A DNA stretch of 64,000 nucleotides from Chitinophagaceae bacterium (GTDB taxonomy: Bacteria; Bacteroidota; Bacteroidia; Chitinophagales; Chitinophagaceae): contig JADKJX010000009.1 in the NCBI GenBank assembly GCA_016720775.1, forward strand, positions 1 through 64,000, written 5' to 3'. Position numbers and translations under genes: made by a program. Positions 34,576-42,191 of this stretch are shown piece by piece (the first letter of the stretch is position 1; each line of letters starts with the position of its first letter). The notes below the pieces were generated by a model that was not told where the DNA came from, ran no database searches, and saw nothing but the letters and a program-made list of their open reading frames with translations.

Positions 34576-35601
34576 TTATTTTTTTATCAGTGACCCCAGC
34601 CAGCCTGCCAGTTCCATCCCCCATGCAATTCCCAGGTGAACAACCAATCCTCCCCAGATACTTTTTGTATTATAACTTACGATGCCCAGTAACAGTCCTC
34701 CCCAAAAACTGCTTATTGCCTCCCCCATGGGTTTGCCAAAATGAATGGTACAATAAAAACAGGCAACGGGTACAATGCAATGCTGTCCGCATATTTTCCA
34801 TAAAGCAAGAATGAGAAAGCCACGAAAGAAAAATTCGATGCTTATAAAATCAAAACCATAGCACAACTCAAACAAAACATAACGCCAACCCTTTGAAGAT
34901 AAGGTTAATTGTTCAATAACTTTTGCCCGGGGGTACATTTGTAAAAAATCTTTTTGTGTGCTTGCCAATGCGATCAGCGGCAGCATTATTAAAAGTAACA
35001 GCAGGTAAGATTTAATGCCGGGCATTGACCTGCTTCCATAAAAGGGCTGATCTTTCCTGTCTTTAAAATACCAGACCATGTATACCGGGATGAGTACTAT
35101 AAAGACCCTCACCACCCAGTTCATGCAATGTATCCAGAATCTCCGTTCATCACCGGTCAGCGAATTGCTGACCAGGGATTGATGAAAATTGAAATTCACC
35201 CGGAGCGAAAAAAAGGCCGGTGCCAGCAATAGTATTGCCCAGAACCAGGGTTTTTTATAATAAGAGCAATCTTTGTAAAACAACAATTGCAGAAAAAAAG
35301 CAAGCGCAAATGGAGTGAAGTATAATAAGTAATAGCCTGCAAAACTACAGGCTGTGGTTTCGCCAACTACATAACGGGATTCTAAAGAATGCCCGTAGTT
35401 AAGCCAGATGAGCGTGCCGATGAGCAACAGCACGAGGGAAAAATAAAAAACGTTGAACTCTTTTTGATAATACTCCCGGATGTATTTAAAAACAGGAAAC
35501 AAGTTTTTTATAAAGATAACGGATAGCCGTAACAAAAACAGCTCCCGGGTTTCAGGAGCTGTAGCGAAAAAATGTTGTAAACTTATTTGTAACCGATCCA
35601 T
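34576..35601 (-). CDS. CPBP-family intramembrane metalloprotease-like protein
   Basis: Up to 341 residues with about eight hydrophobic helices. The CPBP/Abi motifs appear in the last third: SIEFFFRGFLI (usual EExxxR, here IE), CTIHFGKPMGEA and VVHLGIAWGMEL. The first Glu of the pair is replaced by Ile, so activity is uncertain. The printed start overlaps the upstream gene by 19 bases and codes through that gene's terminator hairpin; a TTG at 35502 is a possible later start. Confidence 0.7.
   Translation of the reverse strand: MDRLQISLQHFFATAPETRELFLLRLSVIFIKNLFPVFKYIREYYQKEFNVFYFSLVLLLIGTLIWLNYGHSLESRYVVGETTACSFAGYYLLYFTPFALAFFLQLLFYKDCSYYKKPWFWAILLLAPAFFSLRVNFNFHQSLVSNSLTGDERRFWIHCMNWVVRVFIVLIPVYMVWYFKDRKDQPFYGSRSMPGIKSYLLLLLIMLPLIALASTQKDFLQMYPRAKVIEQLTLSSKGWRYVLFELCYGFDFISIEFFFRGFLILALWKICGQHCIVPVACFYCTIHFGKPMGEAISSFWGGLLLGIVSYNTKSIWGGLVVHLGIAWGMELAGWLGSLIKK
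35534..35562 (-). terminator. Terminator of the 35583-36407 gene, inside the CPBP frame
   Basis: Perfect 8-base arms ACAGCTCC/GGAGCTGT (35538-35562), followed on the minus strand by TTTTTG. It lies 21 bases past the upstream gene's stop. Confidence 0.7.
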
Positions 35602-36407
35602 TTTCGTTCCTGTATATTGAACAGCCAGTAAATGCCATTTGCATAAGCAAAGTTGAATGAGGTCTCAACCGGCGCATCATCGGGTAATTTTATTTTTTGC
35701 GTCATGAATCCTGAAAGAAGATCATACAATTCTATTTGTTTAGCCTCGGTGTTTAAAAATCCCAGCTCCGCATTCTTTATACCGGTGTAAACAACAGACG
35801 TATTGTTGTAGGCAGATGGCGTTTCTTCCGATGGTTCTTCATCAGATTTCCCTTCAGACTTCTTTCTACCCCAGTTAATATCAACGGCTTCATCAGAAGA
35901 GCCGCTGACGATTGAATAAAGCGATACGGTACTTCCTTTTAAGAACATTACCTGTTTGCGTACGGGATTGTAGGAGCCCACGCTCTGCGCATCCGGCTGG
36001 TGTGAATCTTCTAAAGTAGTGCTGGCCGAATCGGGTATGCCTTTCTTATTAAGTACATACTTAAACCAACCGGTTTCATCATAACCATTGCCGTTTATTT
36101 CTTTTTTTACCGGGTCGTACCAAAGTCCCCTGCTGTCTTTCATTGCTGTAAGATCATCATCCGATATCCTTTTACCCGCCATATCAAATACAGCCAACGG
36201 ATATTCGGCATTGCCGGCCATAACAGCATAATATTTTTTTTGCACCGGGTGCCACACCACGCAAGCGCCCCGGGTGCCGGGCATATCGTCATCGGCAGTC
36301 TTTGGCATTTTAAGTTCCATTACTTTTTTGGGCAGACTTTTAAGCTGCGCCTGTAATGCGGCTGCTCCTGTAAAAAGAACGGCGGCCAATAGAATGACTC
36401 TTTTCAT
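35583..36407 (-). CDS. Secreted hypothetical protein, propeller-like
   Basis: A 274-residue protein with signal peptide (1-20, AALQAQ). Repeated short strands with W, Y and G (ACVVWHPVQKKYYAVMAG, RGLWYDPVKKEINGNGYDE, SVGSYNPVRKQVMF) look like blades of a beta-propeller. A polar insert (RKKSEGKSDEEPSEE) lies near residue 185. No catalytic residues recognised. Function unknown. Confidence 0.7.
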   Translation of the reverse strand: MKRVILLAAVLFTGAAALQAQLKSLPKKVMELKMPKTADDDMPGTRGACVVWHPVQKKYYAVMAGNAEYPLAVFDMAGKRISDDDLTAMKDSRGLWYDPVKKEINGNGYDETGWFKYVLNKKGIPDSASTTLEDSHQPDAQSVGSYNPVRKQVMFLKGSTVSLYSIVSGSSDEAVDINWGRKKSEGKSDEEPSEETPSAYNNTSVVYTGIKNAELGFLNTEAKQIELYDLLSGFMTQKIKLPDDAPVETSFNFAYANGIYWLFNIQERKWIGYK

Positions 36408-36470
36408 GTTTTATTTTCTTGCAAGAACGGCATAAAATGGAAAAACTACAATACCAACTGGTGGGTATTT

Positions 36471-37469
36471 TTAAGTTTCGGGGTTGAGTGTTTGCCAAAG
36501 CAGGTCTTTCAGCTCGGGTAGTCCCTGCCCGGTAACGGAGGAGATAAAAATATGCGGAACATTTGCAGGGAGTTCTTTTTTTATGGCTGCTTTTAGCTCG
36601 TCGTCCAGCATATCGCTTTTGCTGATGGCAATCACAAAATCTTTCTGCAGCATTTCGGGGTTGTATTGTTCCAGTTCATTGTGTAAGATGTCAAATTCCT
36701 CCTTGTGATTCCTGCTGTCGGCAGGAATTAAAAACAGTAAGATGGAGTTGCGTTCAATATGCCGTAGAAAACGATGGCCCAATCCTTTTCCTTCTGCAGC
36801 GCCTTCAATGATCCCCGGAAGATCGGCTATGCAAAAACTTTTTCCGTCGCGGTATTCCACCATTCCCAACTGCGGAACCAATGTAGTGAACGCATAGTCG
36901 GCAATTTTTGGTTTAGCAGCGGTAATGCATGAAAGCAAGGTTGATTTTCCTGCATTGGGAAAACCCACCAGGCCCACATCGGCCAGCACTTTCAGTTCAA
37001 GAACTTTCCAGCCTTCCACCCCGGGCTCACCGGGTTGGGCGTATTCGGGTGCCTGGTTGGTAGCGGTTTTAAAATTACTGTTGCCTAGTCCGCCCCTGCC
37101 ACCTTTCATTAAGATCGCTTCCTGCCCGTCTTCTAAGATCTCTACTTCCTTTTCACCTGTTTCCTCATCCCGTGCAATGGTGCCAAGCGGTACTTCTATG
37201 ATGATGTCTTTGCCGTATCTGCCGGTTGAATTATTCTTGCTGCCGTTCTCGCCGTTCTCTGCCAGTATATTTTTATAATAGCGGAGATGGAGAAGTGTCC
37301 ATAACTGCGAATTACCTTTTAAGATGATGTGGGCACCCCTGCCGCCATCGCCGCCATCTGGCCCGCCCATTGCAGTTAATTTATTACGCATGAAATGCTT
37401 GCTGCCTGCACCACCATGGCCACTGCGGCAAAAGATCCTTATCTGGTCAACAAAATTCGATTTTTCCAT
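36471..37469 (-). CDS. obgE: GTPase Obg
   Basis: A 332-residue protein: glycine-rich Obg fold (FCRSGHGGAGSKHFMRNK, GGDGGRGAHI) over residues 1-158, then a G domain with G1 GFPNAGKST, switch/G3 DLPGIIEGA and G4 SKSD. It is an essential ribosome-associated GTPase. There is no C-terminal OCT domain. A GACCTTTG near-match to the -7 box lies just before the start. Confidence 0.95.
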   Translation of the reverse strand: MEKSNFVDQIRIFCRSGHGGAGSKHFMRNKLTAMGGPDGGDGGRGAHIILKGNSQLWTLLHLRYYKNILAENGENGSKNNSTGRYGKDIIIEVPLGTIARDEETGEKEVEILEDGQEAILMKGGRGGLGNSNFKTATNQAPEYAQPGEPGVEGWKVLELKVLADVGLVGFPNAGKSTLLSCITAAKPKIADYAFTTLVPQLGMVEYRDGKSFCIADLPGIIEGAAEGKGLGHRFLRHIERNSILLFLIPADSRNHKEEFDILHNELEQYNPEMLQKDFVIAISKSDMLDDELKAAIKKELPANVPHIFISSVTGQGLPELKDLLWQTLNPET

Positions 37470-37558
37470 CTGGGCGCAAAGGTCCGTAAAATTTAAGGAT
37501 TAATGAGGGGTTAACTTCATTTATGACTTTATTGTTCCATTACACATACAAATCATAG

Positions 37559-37566
37559 TACATTTG
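37559..37566 (+). promoter_or_regulatory. Bacteroidota -7 box TACATTTG
   Basis: Exact TAnnTTTG match 23 bases before the ATG at 37590. Confidence 0.5.
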
Positions 37567-37589
37567 CAGCAGGCAAAATAAAATACTAA

Positions 37590-37988
37590 ATGATCAGACT
37601 TTTTTTAATTCCTGTTATTGTTGTACTGAGCTGCGGTTCGGTAAAAAAGAGCCAATCTGCGGCCAGTAAAGATCCAGTAAACGGAACTACATCCACTGGG
37701 CAGGCAGGAAAGGATTCCATACCTCCCTGCGTAAGAAAAAAGATCGATTCTTTTAAAGTGAAGCCCCAGCATGAACAGCCGCAACGGGTGATCGAATACA
37801 GTTACAAAGGGAAAAAGGTTTATTACGTTGCCATGCCCTGCTGCGATTTCTTTAATGAGGTTTATGACGATAAGTGTAACCTGCTGGGTTCACCCGATGG
37901 TGGCTTTAGCGGAAGGGGAGATGGGAAGCTGCCGGATTTTGCCAAAGAAGCAAAAAATGAAAAGATCATCTGGGAAGCCAGGCACTGA
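37590..37988 (+). CDS. Small hypothetical lipoprotein with Cys pair
   Basis: A 132-residue lipoprotein (lipobox VVLSCGS). The mature domain has the conserved look of a small Bacteroidota family: PPCVRKKIDSFK, VIEYSYKGKKVYYV, MPCCDFFNEVYD and CNLLGSPDGGFSGRGDG. Four Cys could form disulfides. No function known to me. It ends one base before the convergent paaY-like gene. Confidence 0.7.
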   Translation: MIRLFLIPVIVVLSCGSVKKSQSAASKDPVNGTTSTGQAGKDSIPPCVRKKIDSFKVKPQHEQPQRVIEYSYKGKKVYYVAMPCCDFFNEVYDDKCNLLGSPDGGFSGRGDGKLPDFAKEAKNEKIIWEARH

Positions 37989-38579
37989 TCATTTGTTCTC
38001 ATTCCATATTTTATAAGAAGCAGCCTGCAGTTCCCTGTCTGCAGGAATTGTTCTTAATGGCTCACATTCTTTCCAGGTTTCAAATAGTTGTTTTGGTAAT
38101 TGCTGGTATAAAGCAGTGCCTTCTGTTTTCCATTTGATCATTTCGTCTGTAACTTCCTTAATTCTTTTTGCAGGGTTACCCACAATAAGACTTCTGCTTT
38201 CAAACACTTCGTCGGCTTTTATAAAACTTAAAGCACCCACTATACATTCATTACCCAGCACTACATTATCCATAATTACTGCATTCATTCCCACCAGGCA
38301 ATTCTTTCCAATGCTTGCGCCGTGAATGATGGCGCCATGGCCAATGTGAGCTCCCTGCTTTAATAAAACGGTTACGCCGGGAAACATGTGAATGGTACAA
38401 TTCTCCTGCACATTACATCCGTCTTCAATAATGATCTGCCCCCAATCGCCCCGGATGGCAGCACTGGGGCCGATGTAACAATCTTTGCCAATCATAACAT
38501 TGCCCGTCACTGTTGCCTGCGGATGAATGAAGGATGATTCGTGAATTACGGGAGTGAAATTGTTGAATTGATAAATCAT
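37989..38579 (-). CDS. paaY: Gamma-carbonic-anhydrase-like hexapeptide protein (PaaY type)
   Basis: A 196-residue left-handed beta-helix protein. Hexapeptide repeats run from residue 20 to 125 (ATVTGNVMIGKDCYIGPSAA, GCNVQENCTIHMF, HIGHGAIIHGASIGKNC). The His ligands of gamma carbonic anhydrases are kept. PaaY is a thioesterase that relieves the phenylacetate pathway of toxic CoA esters. Its place as the last gene of the paa block supports this role. Confidence 0.85.
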   Translation of the reverse strand: MIYQFNNFTPVIHESSFIHPQATVTGNVMIGKDCYIGPSAAIRGDWGQIIIEDGCNVQENCTIHMFPGVTVLLKQGAHIGHGAIIHGASIGKNCLVGMNAVIMDNVVLGNECIVGALSFIKADEVFESRSLIVGNPAKRIKEVTDEMIKWKTEGTALYQQLPKQLFETWKECEPLRTIPADRELQAASYKIWNENK

Positions 38580-38597
38580 AATCGTGTGTTACTCCCT

Positions 38598-39032
38598 TTA
38601 GGGTTGGGGCATTAATTTCTTATCGGTGCGGAAACAGGTTCCCTTGAAAATAGCTACTACATGGTCTTTTTGATTGCTGATGGAGATGTGATAGAGGCCC
38701 GTGCTTTTTCCGTTGTGCATTTCTTTTGCTTCGGCGGTTAATATATCACCTACATGAACCGGCTTTAAAAAATTGATCGCAGTATCCAGTGCAACCGATA
38801 AAACATTTCGGTTGTTGCAGGCAAATGCAAAGGCACTGTCGGCCAACGAAAAGGCAATGCCGCCATGCACAATGCCAAAACCATTGATCATTTCGCTGCG
38901 TACTGTCATTTCAATTTTACTGTAGCCTTCTTTTACGTCCAATACTTCAATGCCCAGCCATTGACTGAAGAGATCCTTTTTCATCATGTGGGCAACCACT
39001 TCCTTTGCAAGCTTGTCTTTTTCGGGGTTCAT
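38598..39032 (-). CDS. paaI: Hotdog-fold acyl-CoA thioesterase PaaI
   Basis: A 144-residue hotdog thioesterase with GFGIVHGGIAFSLADSAFAFA (the HGG/Asp active-site helix) and the PaaI-type pattern DIEVLDV/GxxxxxTV. It hydrolyses aromatic CoA esters such as hydroxyphenylacetyl-CoA. It starts 2 bases after paaG. Its last codons (LMPQP and stop) lie in a degenerate copy of the cluster's palindromic repeat (38586-38606). Confidence 0.9.
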   Translation of the reverse strand: MNPEKDKLAKEVVAHMMKKDLFSQWLGIEVLDVKEGYSKIEMTVRSEMINGFGIVHGGIAFSLADSAFAFACNNRNVLSVALDTAINFLKPVHVGDILTAEAKEMHNGKSTGLYHISISNQKDHVVAIFKGTCFRTDKKLMPQP

Positions 39033-39034
39033 TT

Positions 39035-39811
39035 TTATTTTCCTTTAAAAGCTGGATTTCTTTTTTCTAAGAATGCATTGATGCCTTCCTGGTAATCTTC
39101 TGTTTGGGCAGATTTTTGCTGGTATTCGTCTTCCAGTAGTAATTGCTCTTCCCAGTTGTTATGGAAAGAATTATTCAATGCATGCTTTGTATAGGCAAGC
39201 CCTTTCGTTGGCATCTGTGAAAGCGTTGTTGCAATTTTTTTACTTTCTTCTTCAAAGATTTCATTTTCAAAAACCTTGTAGATCATTCCCGTTTTCTCTG
39301 CTTCTGCTGCAGCAACTTTATCTCCCATCATCATCAATGCACTTGCTTTTTGCCAGCCGGTCAAACGGGGTAATGTAAAAGTTCCGCCACTGTCGGGGAT
39401 CAGGCCGATCTTACTGAATGCCTGGATAAAAGAAGCCGATGCTGCTGCAACAACCACATCGCAGCACAAAGCAATGTTTGCCCCTGCTCCTGCTGCAACC
39501 CCATTAATGGCTGCTACCACAGGCTTTGGCAGGTTACGTATCCGCTTTACGATGGGATTGTAATGTTCAGAAAGGATTTGTTTTATTTCGATCCTGTTCT
39601 CACCAACCAGCTCGCTGATATCCTGCCCGGCACAAAAGGCCTTGCCGGCGCCGGTGATATATACGCATCGTACTTCATGCAGCGAAGCGGCTTCATCAAG
39701 TTTAGCCTGCATAAGCAACGCCATTTCCCGGTTAAAGGAATTGAATTTATCGGGACGGTTGAGGGTTATAAAAGCAACCCCGTTTTTTATTTCAAATAAG
39801 ATAGAAGACAT
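39035..39811 (-). CDS. paaG: Ring 1,2-epoxyphenylacetyl-CoA isomerase (enoyl-CoA hydratase family)
   Basis: A 258-residue crotonase-fold enzyme. The block GVAAGAGANIALCCDVVVAA then SASFIQAFSKIGLIPDSGG is that of PaaG, which isomerises the ring-epoxide to an oxepin-CoA. The oxyanion-hole residues (CAGQDISEL, NGVAAGAGA) are intact. It follows paaD by 42 bases and precedes paaI by 2. Confidence 0.92.
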   Translation of the reverse strand: MSSILFEIKNGVAFITLNRPDKFNSFNREMALLMQAKLDEAASLHEVRCVYITGAGKAFCAGQDISELVGENRIEIKQILSEHYNPIVKRIRNLPKPVVAAINGVAAGAGANIALCCDVVVAAASASFIQAFSKIGLIPDSGGTFTLPRLTGWQKASALMMMGDKVAAAEAEKTGMIYKVFENEIFEEESKKIATTLSQMPTKGLAYTKHALNNSFHNNWEEQLLLEDEYQQKSAQTEDYQEGINAFLEKRNPAFKGK

Positions 39812-39853
39812 GCTAATTGTGTTTTAAAAATACAAATTACAAAACCAGCGTCA

Positions 39854-40393
39854 TTAATGGCACTTAAAATAATCAAATGGCTCTTTGCAGTCGTTGCATT
39901 GGTATAAGGCCTTACAGGCGGTGCTGCCAAATTCGCTGATGAGTCTTGTATTGGCTGAATGGCATTGGGGGCACTCCACCCCATCCTTTGGAATGGAAAA
40001 CTTTTTATCGGGAGCAGCAATGCCGTACTCTTTTAATTTTCTTTTTCCGTCTTCGGTCATCCAGTCAGTAGTCCAGGCAGGGGAGAGTACAGAAGTAACT
40101 TTTACATTTTTATAGCCTTGTTCCAGTAATGCCATTTTTATGTTCATGCTGATCATATCCATGGCGGGGCAACCGTTGTAAGTCGGAGTGATGATCACTT
40201 CAATCCGGTCGTCATTTATTTTTATGTCCCGTATGATGCCGAGGTCGGCAATGGTAAGCACGGGTATCTCCGGGTCAGTAACGCTGTCAAGTATTTGCCG
40301 GATGGCCTCCCTAAATCCCTCCAAAGGAGGGACTTTTAAAGACCCTGGCTGTTCAATGTTACTTTTGTTTTTATATAAATCAGATTCCTGCAT
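39854..40393 (-). CDS. paaD: Phenylacetyl-CoA epoxidase assembly protein PaaD
   Basis: I start at the ATG at 40393, giving about 179 residues; the open frame upstream overlaps paaC. The MIP18/SufT-like domain reads SVTDPEIPVLTIADLGI and TPTYNGCPAMDM, followed by a C-terminal zinc-ribbon-like part with four Cys (ECPQCHS, YQCNDCKEP). PaaD is needed for maturation of the PaaABCE mono-oxygenase. Residues 18-30 (SLKVPPLEGFREA) come from a palindromic repeat that is identical in sequence to one in paaC. Confidence 0.92.
   Translation of the reverse strand: MQESDLYKNKSNIEQPGSLKVPPLEGFREAIRQILDSVTDPEIPVLTIADLGIIRDIKINDDRIEVIITPTYNGCPAMDMISMNIKMALLEQGYKNVKVTSVLSPAWTTDWMTEDGKRKLKEYGIAAPDKKFSIPKDGVECPQCHSANTRLISEFGSTACKALYQCNDCKEPFDYFKCH
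40305..40336 (-). repeat. 32-base palindromic repeat inside paaD
   Basis: Identical over 32 bases to 41209-41240. Its centre is CCCTCC-AAA-GGAGGG. On the coding strand it supplies KVPPLEGFREA near the PaaD N-terminus, in frame. Confidence 0.9.
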
Positions 40394-40427
40394 ATTATAA
40401 AAAAAGCTTCCTTTTTTATTCTCTTTT

Positions 40428-40457
40428 AAAGTCCCCCTTGGGGGATTTAGGGGGCTT
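40428..40457. repeat. Palindromic repeat between paaC and paaD
   Basis: AGTCCCCCTTGGGGGATTTA then GGGGGC, the same family in the opposite orientation. It starts right after the paaC stop at 40458-40460. Confidence 0.75.
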
Positions 40458-41282
40458 CTACCATTCGCTGTCGGGATAAGTTCGTTGCATGTATTGTAAT
40501 TCGGTAATGATATAACCAAGCTGTTCGGTATGTCTTCCCTCCTTGCCACCACTTTGCATAAATACAGCCCCCCCACCCCCCAAAGGGGGGATTGGCAGCA
40601 TTGCCTCATCAAAAATATTTTTCACTTTTTCATCCCAGCTATTCTTGATTGATAAGAGATCTATACCAAAAGCAATTTCATAGTCTGCAGGCTCGAACAT
40701 CTCGCCGGTATATGGCCATAATTCGGTAATGGCTTGCTGCATCCGGCTATGGCTTTCTTCGGTGCCATCTCCAAGCCGTATCACCCACTCGCTGCTCCAC
40801 CGAACATGGTATTTTGTTTCCTTCAGTGATTTGGCAGCAATGGCAGCCAGTTGTTCATCGCTGCTTTGCTGCAGTTTTTCAAATAACAGGTACTGGTACT
40901 GACTGAATAAATACTGGCGTAAAATTGTTTGTCCCCAATCGCCGTTCTGCTGTTCAACGAGCAACAGGTTTTTAAATTCCCTTTCTTTTCTCAGGTAAGC
41001 CAGTTTGTCTTCGGTTACCTCACCCCCAACCCTGTTGGAATCATTTATTAACTGTGCAGCATATTGATAAAAATTTCTTGATTGTCCCAACAGGTCAAGT
41101 GAAATATTGGTGATGGCAATATCCTGTTCTAATACGGGACCGTGACCGCACCATTCGCTGTTTCGTTGCGAAAGAATTAATGTCGTGTCGGCAAGATGTA
41201 AGATATAAGCCTCCCTAAATCCCTCCAAAGGAGGGACTTTAGAGCCTGAGTTATTAGAGAGTATTTGATCAGGATTATACAT
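40458..41282 (-). CDS. paaC: Phenylacetyl-CoA epoxidase subunit PaaC
   Basis: A 274-residue ferritin-like protein. It has SEWCGHGPVLEQDIAITNIS, LDLLGQSRNFYQYAA and the ETKYHVRWSSEWVIRLGDGT block. PaaC is the structural partner of the catalytic PaaA in the ring epoxidase. Two palindromic repeats are read in frame: SKVPPLEGFREA near residue 14 and PPLGGGGAV near residue 233, just before GGKEGRHTEQLGY. Other PaaC proteins lack both, to my recollection. Confidence 0.93.
   Translation of the reverse strand: MYNPDQILSNNSGSKVPPLEGFREAYILHLADTTLILSQRNSEWCGHGPVLEQDIAITNISLDLLGQSRNFYQYAAQLINDSNRVGGEVTEDKLAYLRKEREFKNLLLVEQQNGDWGQTILRQYLFSQYQYLLFEKLQQSSDEQLAAIAAKSLKETKYHVRWSSEWVIRLGDGTEESHSRMQQAITELWPYTGEMFEPADYEIAFGIDLLSIKNSWDEKVKNIFDEAMLPIPPLGGGGAVFMQSGGKEGRHTEQLGYIITELQYMQRTYPDSEW
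40565..40598 (-). repeat. C-rich palindromic repeat inside paaC (3' part)
   Basis: CCCCCCACCCCCC-AAA-GGGGGG pattern, read in frame as IPPLGGGGAV. Similar in layout to the other copies in this cluster. Confidence 0.7.
41209..41240 (-). repeat. 32-base palindromic repeat inside paaC (5' part)
   Basis: Identical over 32 bases to 40305-40336. It encodes KVPPLEGFREA near the PaaC N-terminus, in frame. Confidence 0.9.
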
Positions 41283-41327
41283 ATTAGCTTAGATTAATAA
41301 AAGTTTTACAATTAGCATTCTTTCGTT

Positions 41328-41358
41328 AAGCCCCTCCTTTGGAGGGTTTGGGGAGGCT
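41328..41358. repeat. Palindromic repeat between paaB and paaC
   Basis: AAGCCCCTCC-TTT-GGAGGG followed by TTTGGGGAGGC, the inverted form of the paaC/paaD copies. It lies directly after the paaB stop. Confidence 0.8.
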
Positions 41359-41360
41359 GG

Positions 41361-41732
41361 TTACATGTGATTTACTTCATCAGGCAGTTGATAAAAAGTG
41401 GGATGGCGATAAATTTTATCTGCCGCCGGTTCATAAAGTTCGCCGGCTTCTTCGGGGTTAGAAGCTGTGATGTATTTACTTTCCACCACCCAAATGCTTA
41501 TTCCTTCCTGGCGGCGTGTATATACGTCCCTGGCATTTTCAATGGCCATGGTTGCATCGGCTGCATGAAGGCTTCCTACGTGTTTGTGATCCAGGCCTTG
41601 CTTGCTGCGGATGAAAATTTCCCAAAGCGGCCAACCGGAGTTTGATACCGGGGTGCTGTCTGTGGTTGAACCGCCGGCATTATCTTCCGGGATATCGCCG
41701 TAGTAGAATTTTCTTATAAAGGAATTGAACAT
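41361..41732 (-). CDS. paaB: Phenylacetyl-CoA epoxidase subunit PaaB
   Basis: A 123-residue protein with WPLWEIFIRSKQGLDHKHVGS and the DATMAIENARDVYTRRQEGISIWVV block that defines PaaB. It bridges PaaAC dimers in the epoxidase complex. The C-terminal DKIYRHPTFYQLPDEVNHM is usual. Confidence 0.94.
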   Translation of the reverse strand: MFNSFIRKFYYGDIPEDNAGGSTTDSTPVSNSGWPLWEIFIRSKQGLDHKHVGSLHAADATMAIENARDVYTRRQEGISIWVVESKYITASNPEEAGELYEPAADKIYRHPTFYQLPDEVNHM

Positions 41733-41767
41733 GATAGATCGTATTAAGTGAATAAAATAATTATTGT

Positions 41768-42184
41768 TTAGTTTTTTACTTCAATGGTATAAACCTGGAA
41801 CCTTGCCGAGTCTTCTTTCGCTGTTTCAGGTGATAGAAATTTGTACAGTTTTATATTGGTATTTCCTGCTTTAGCCGGAACCAATACCAGTTCTTTCCCC
41901 ACATTGCCGCCCGACATGCCATCGGGGTTGCTGTCATTGGTAATTACATCCTGCAGTTTTACCACAGCCAGGCTGTCGCTTATTTCAAAACGAACAGAAC
42001 TTTCGTATTTGCAGCCACGACAGATGCTTTCGTAGATCAGCATCGTATCCGAAAGCTTAACAACATTGATGCTGTCTGTTCTCAGAAAGATCCTGTTGAC
42101 TTTCGTGGTTACTTTCCCTTCTTTACTATTATTGCAACCGGCAATAACTACGACAAAAGCAGTAAGCCATAATAGCGATCTCAT
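41768..42184 (-). CDS. Hypothetical lipoprotein between paaA and paaB
   Basis: I start at the ATG at 42184, giving 138 residues with a lipobox (FVVVIAGCNN); the longer frame overlaps the end of paaA. The mature part is beta-rich with a CRGC pair (YESICRGCKYES) and ends like an Ig-type fold (KEDSARFQVYTIEV). No known Paa function matches. Its place inside the operon suggests co-expression with the epoxidase. Family unknown. Confidence 0.7.
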   Translation of the reverse strand: MRSLLWLTAFVVVIAGCNNSKEGKVTTKVNRIFLRTDSINVVKLSDTMLIYESICRGCKYESSVRFEISDSLAVVKLQDVITNDSNPDGMSGGNVGKELVLVPAKAGNTNIKLYKFLSPETAKEDSARFQVYTIEVKN

Positions 42185-42191
42185 AATTATA

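Noticed and set aside
40394..40612. Upstream extension of paaD
   Set aside because: It overlaps the paaC 3' end and reads through a repeat; the ATG at 40393 gives a normal PaaD.
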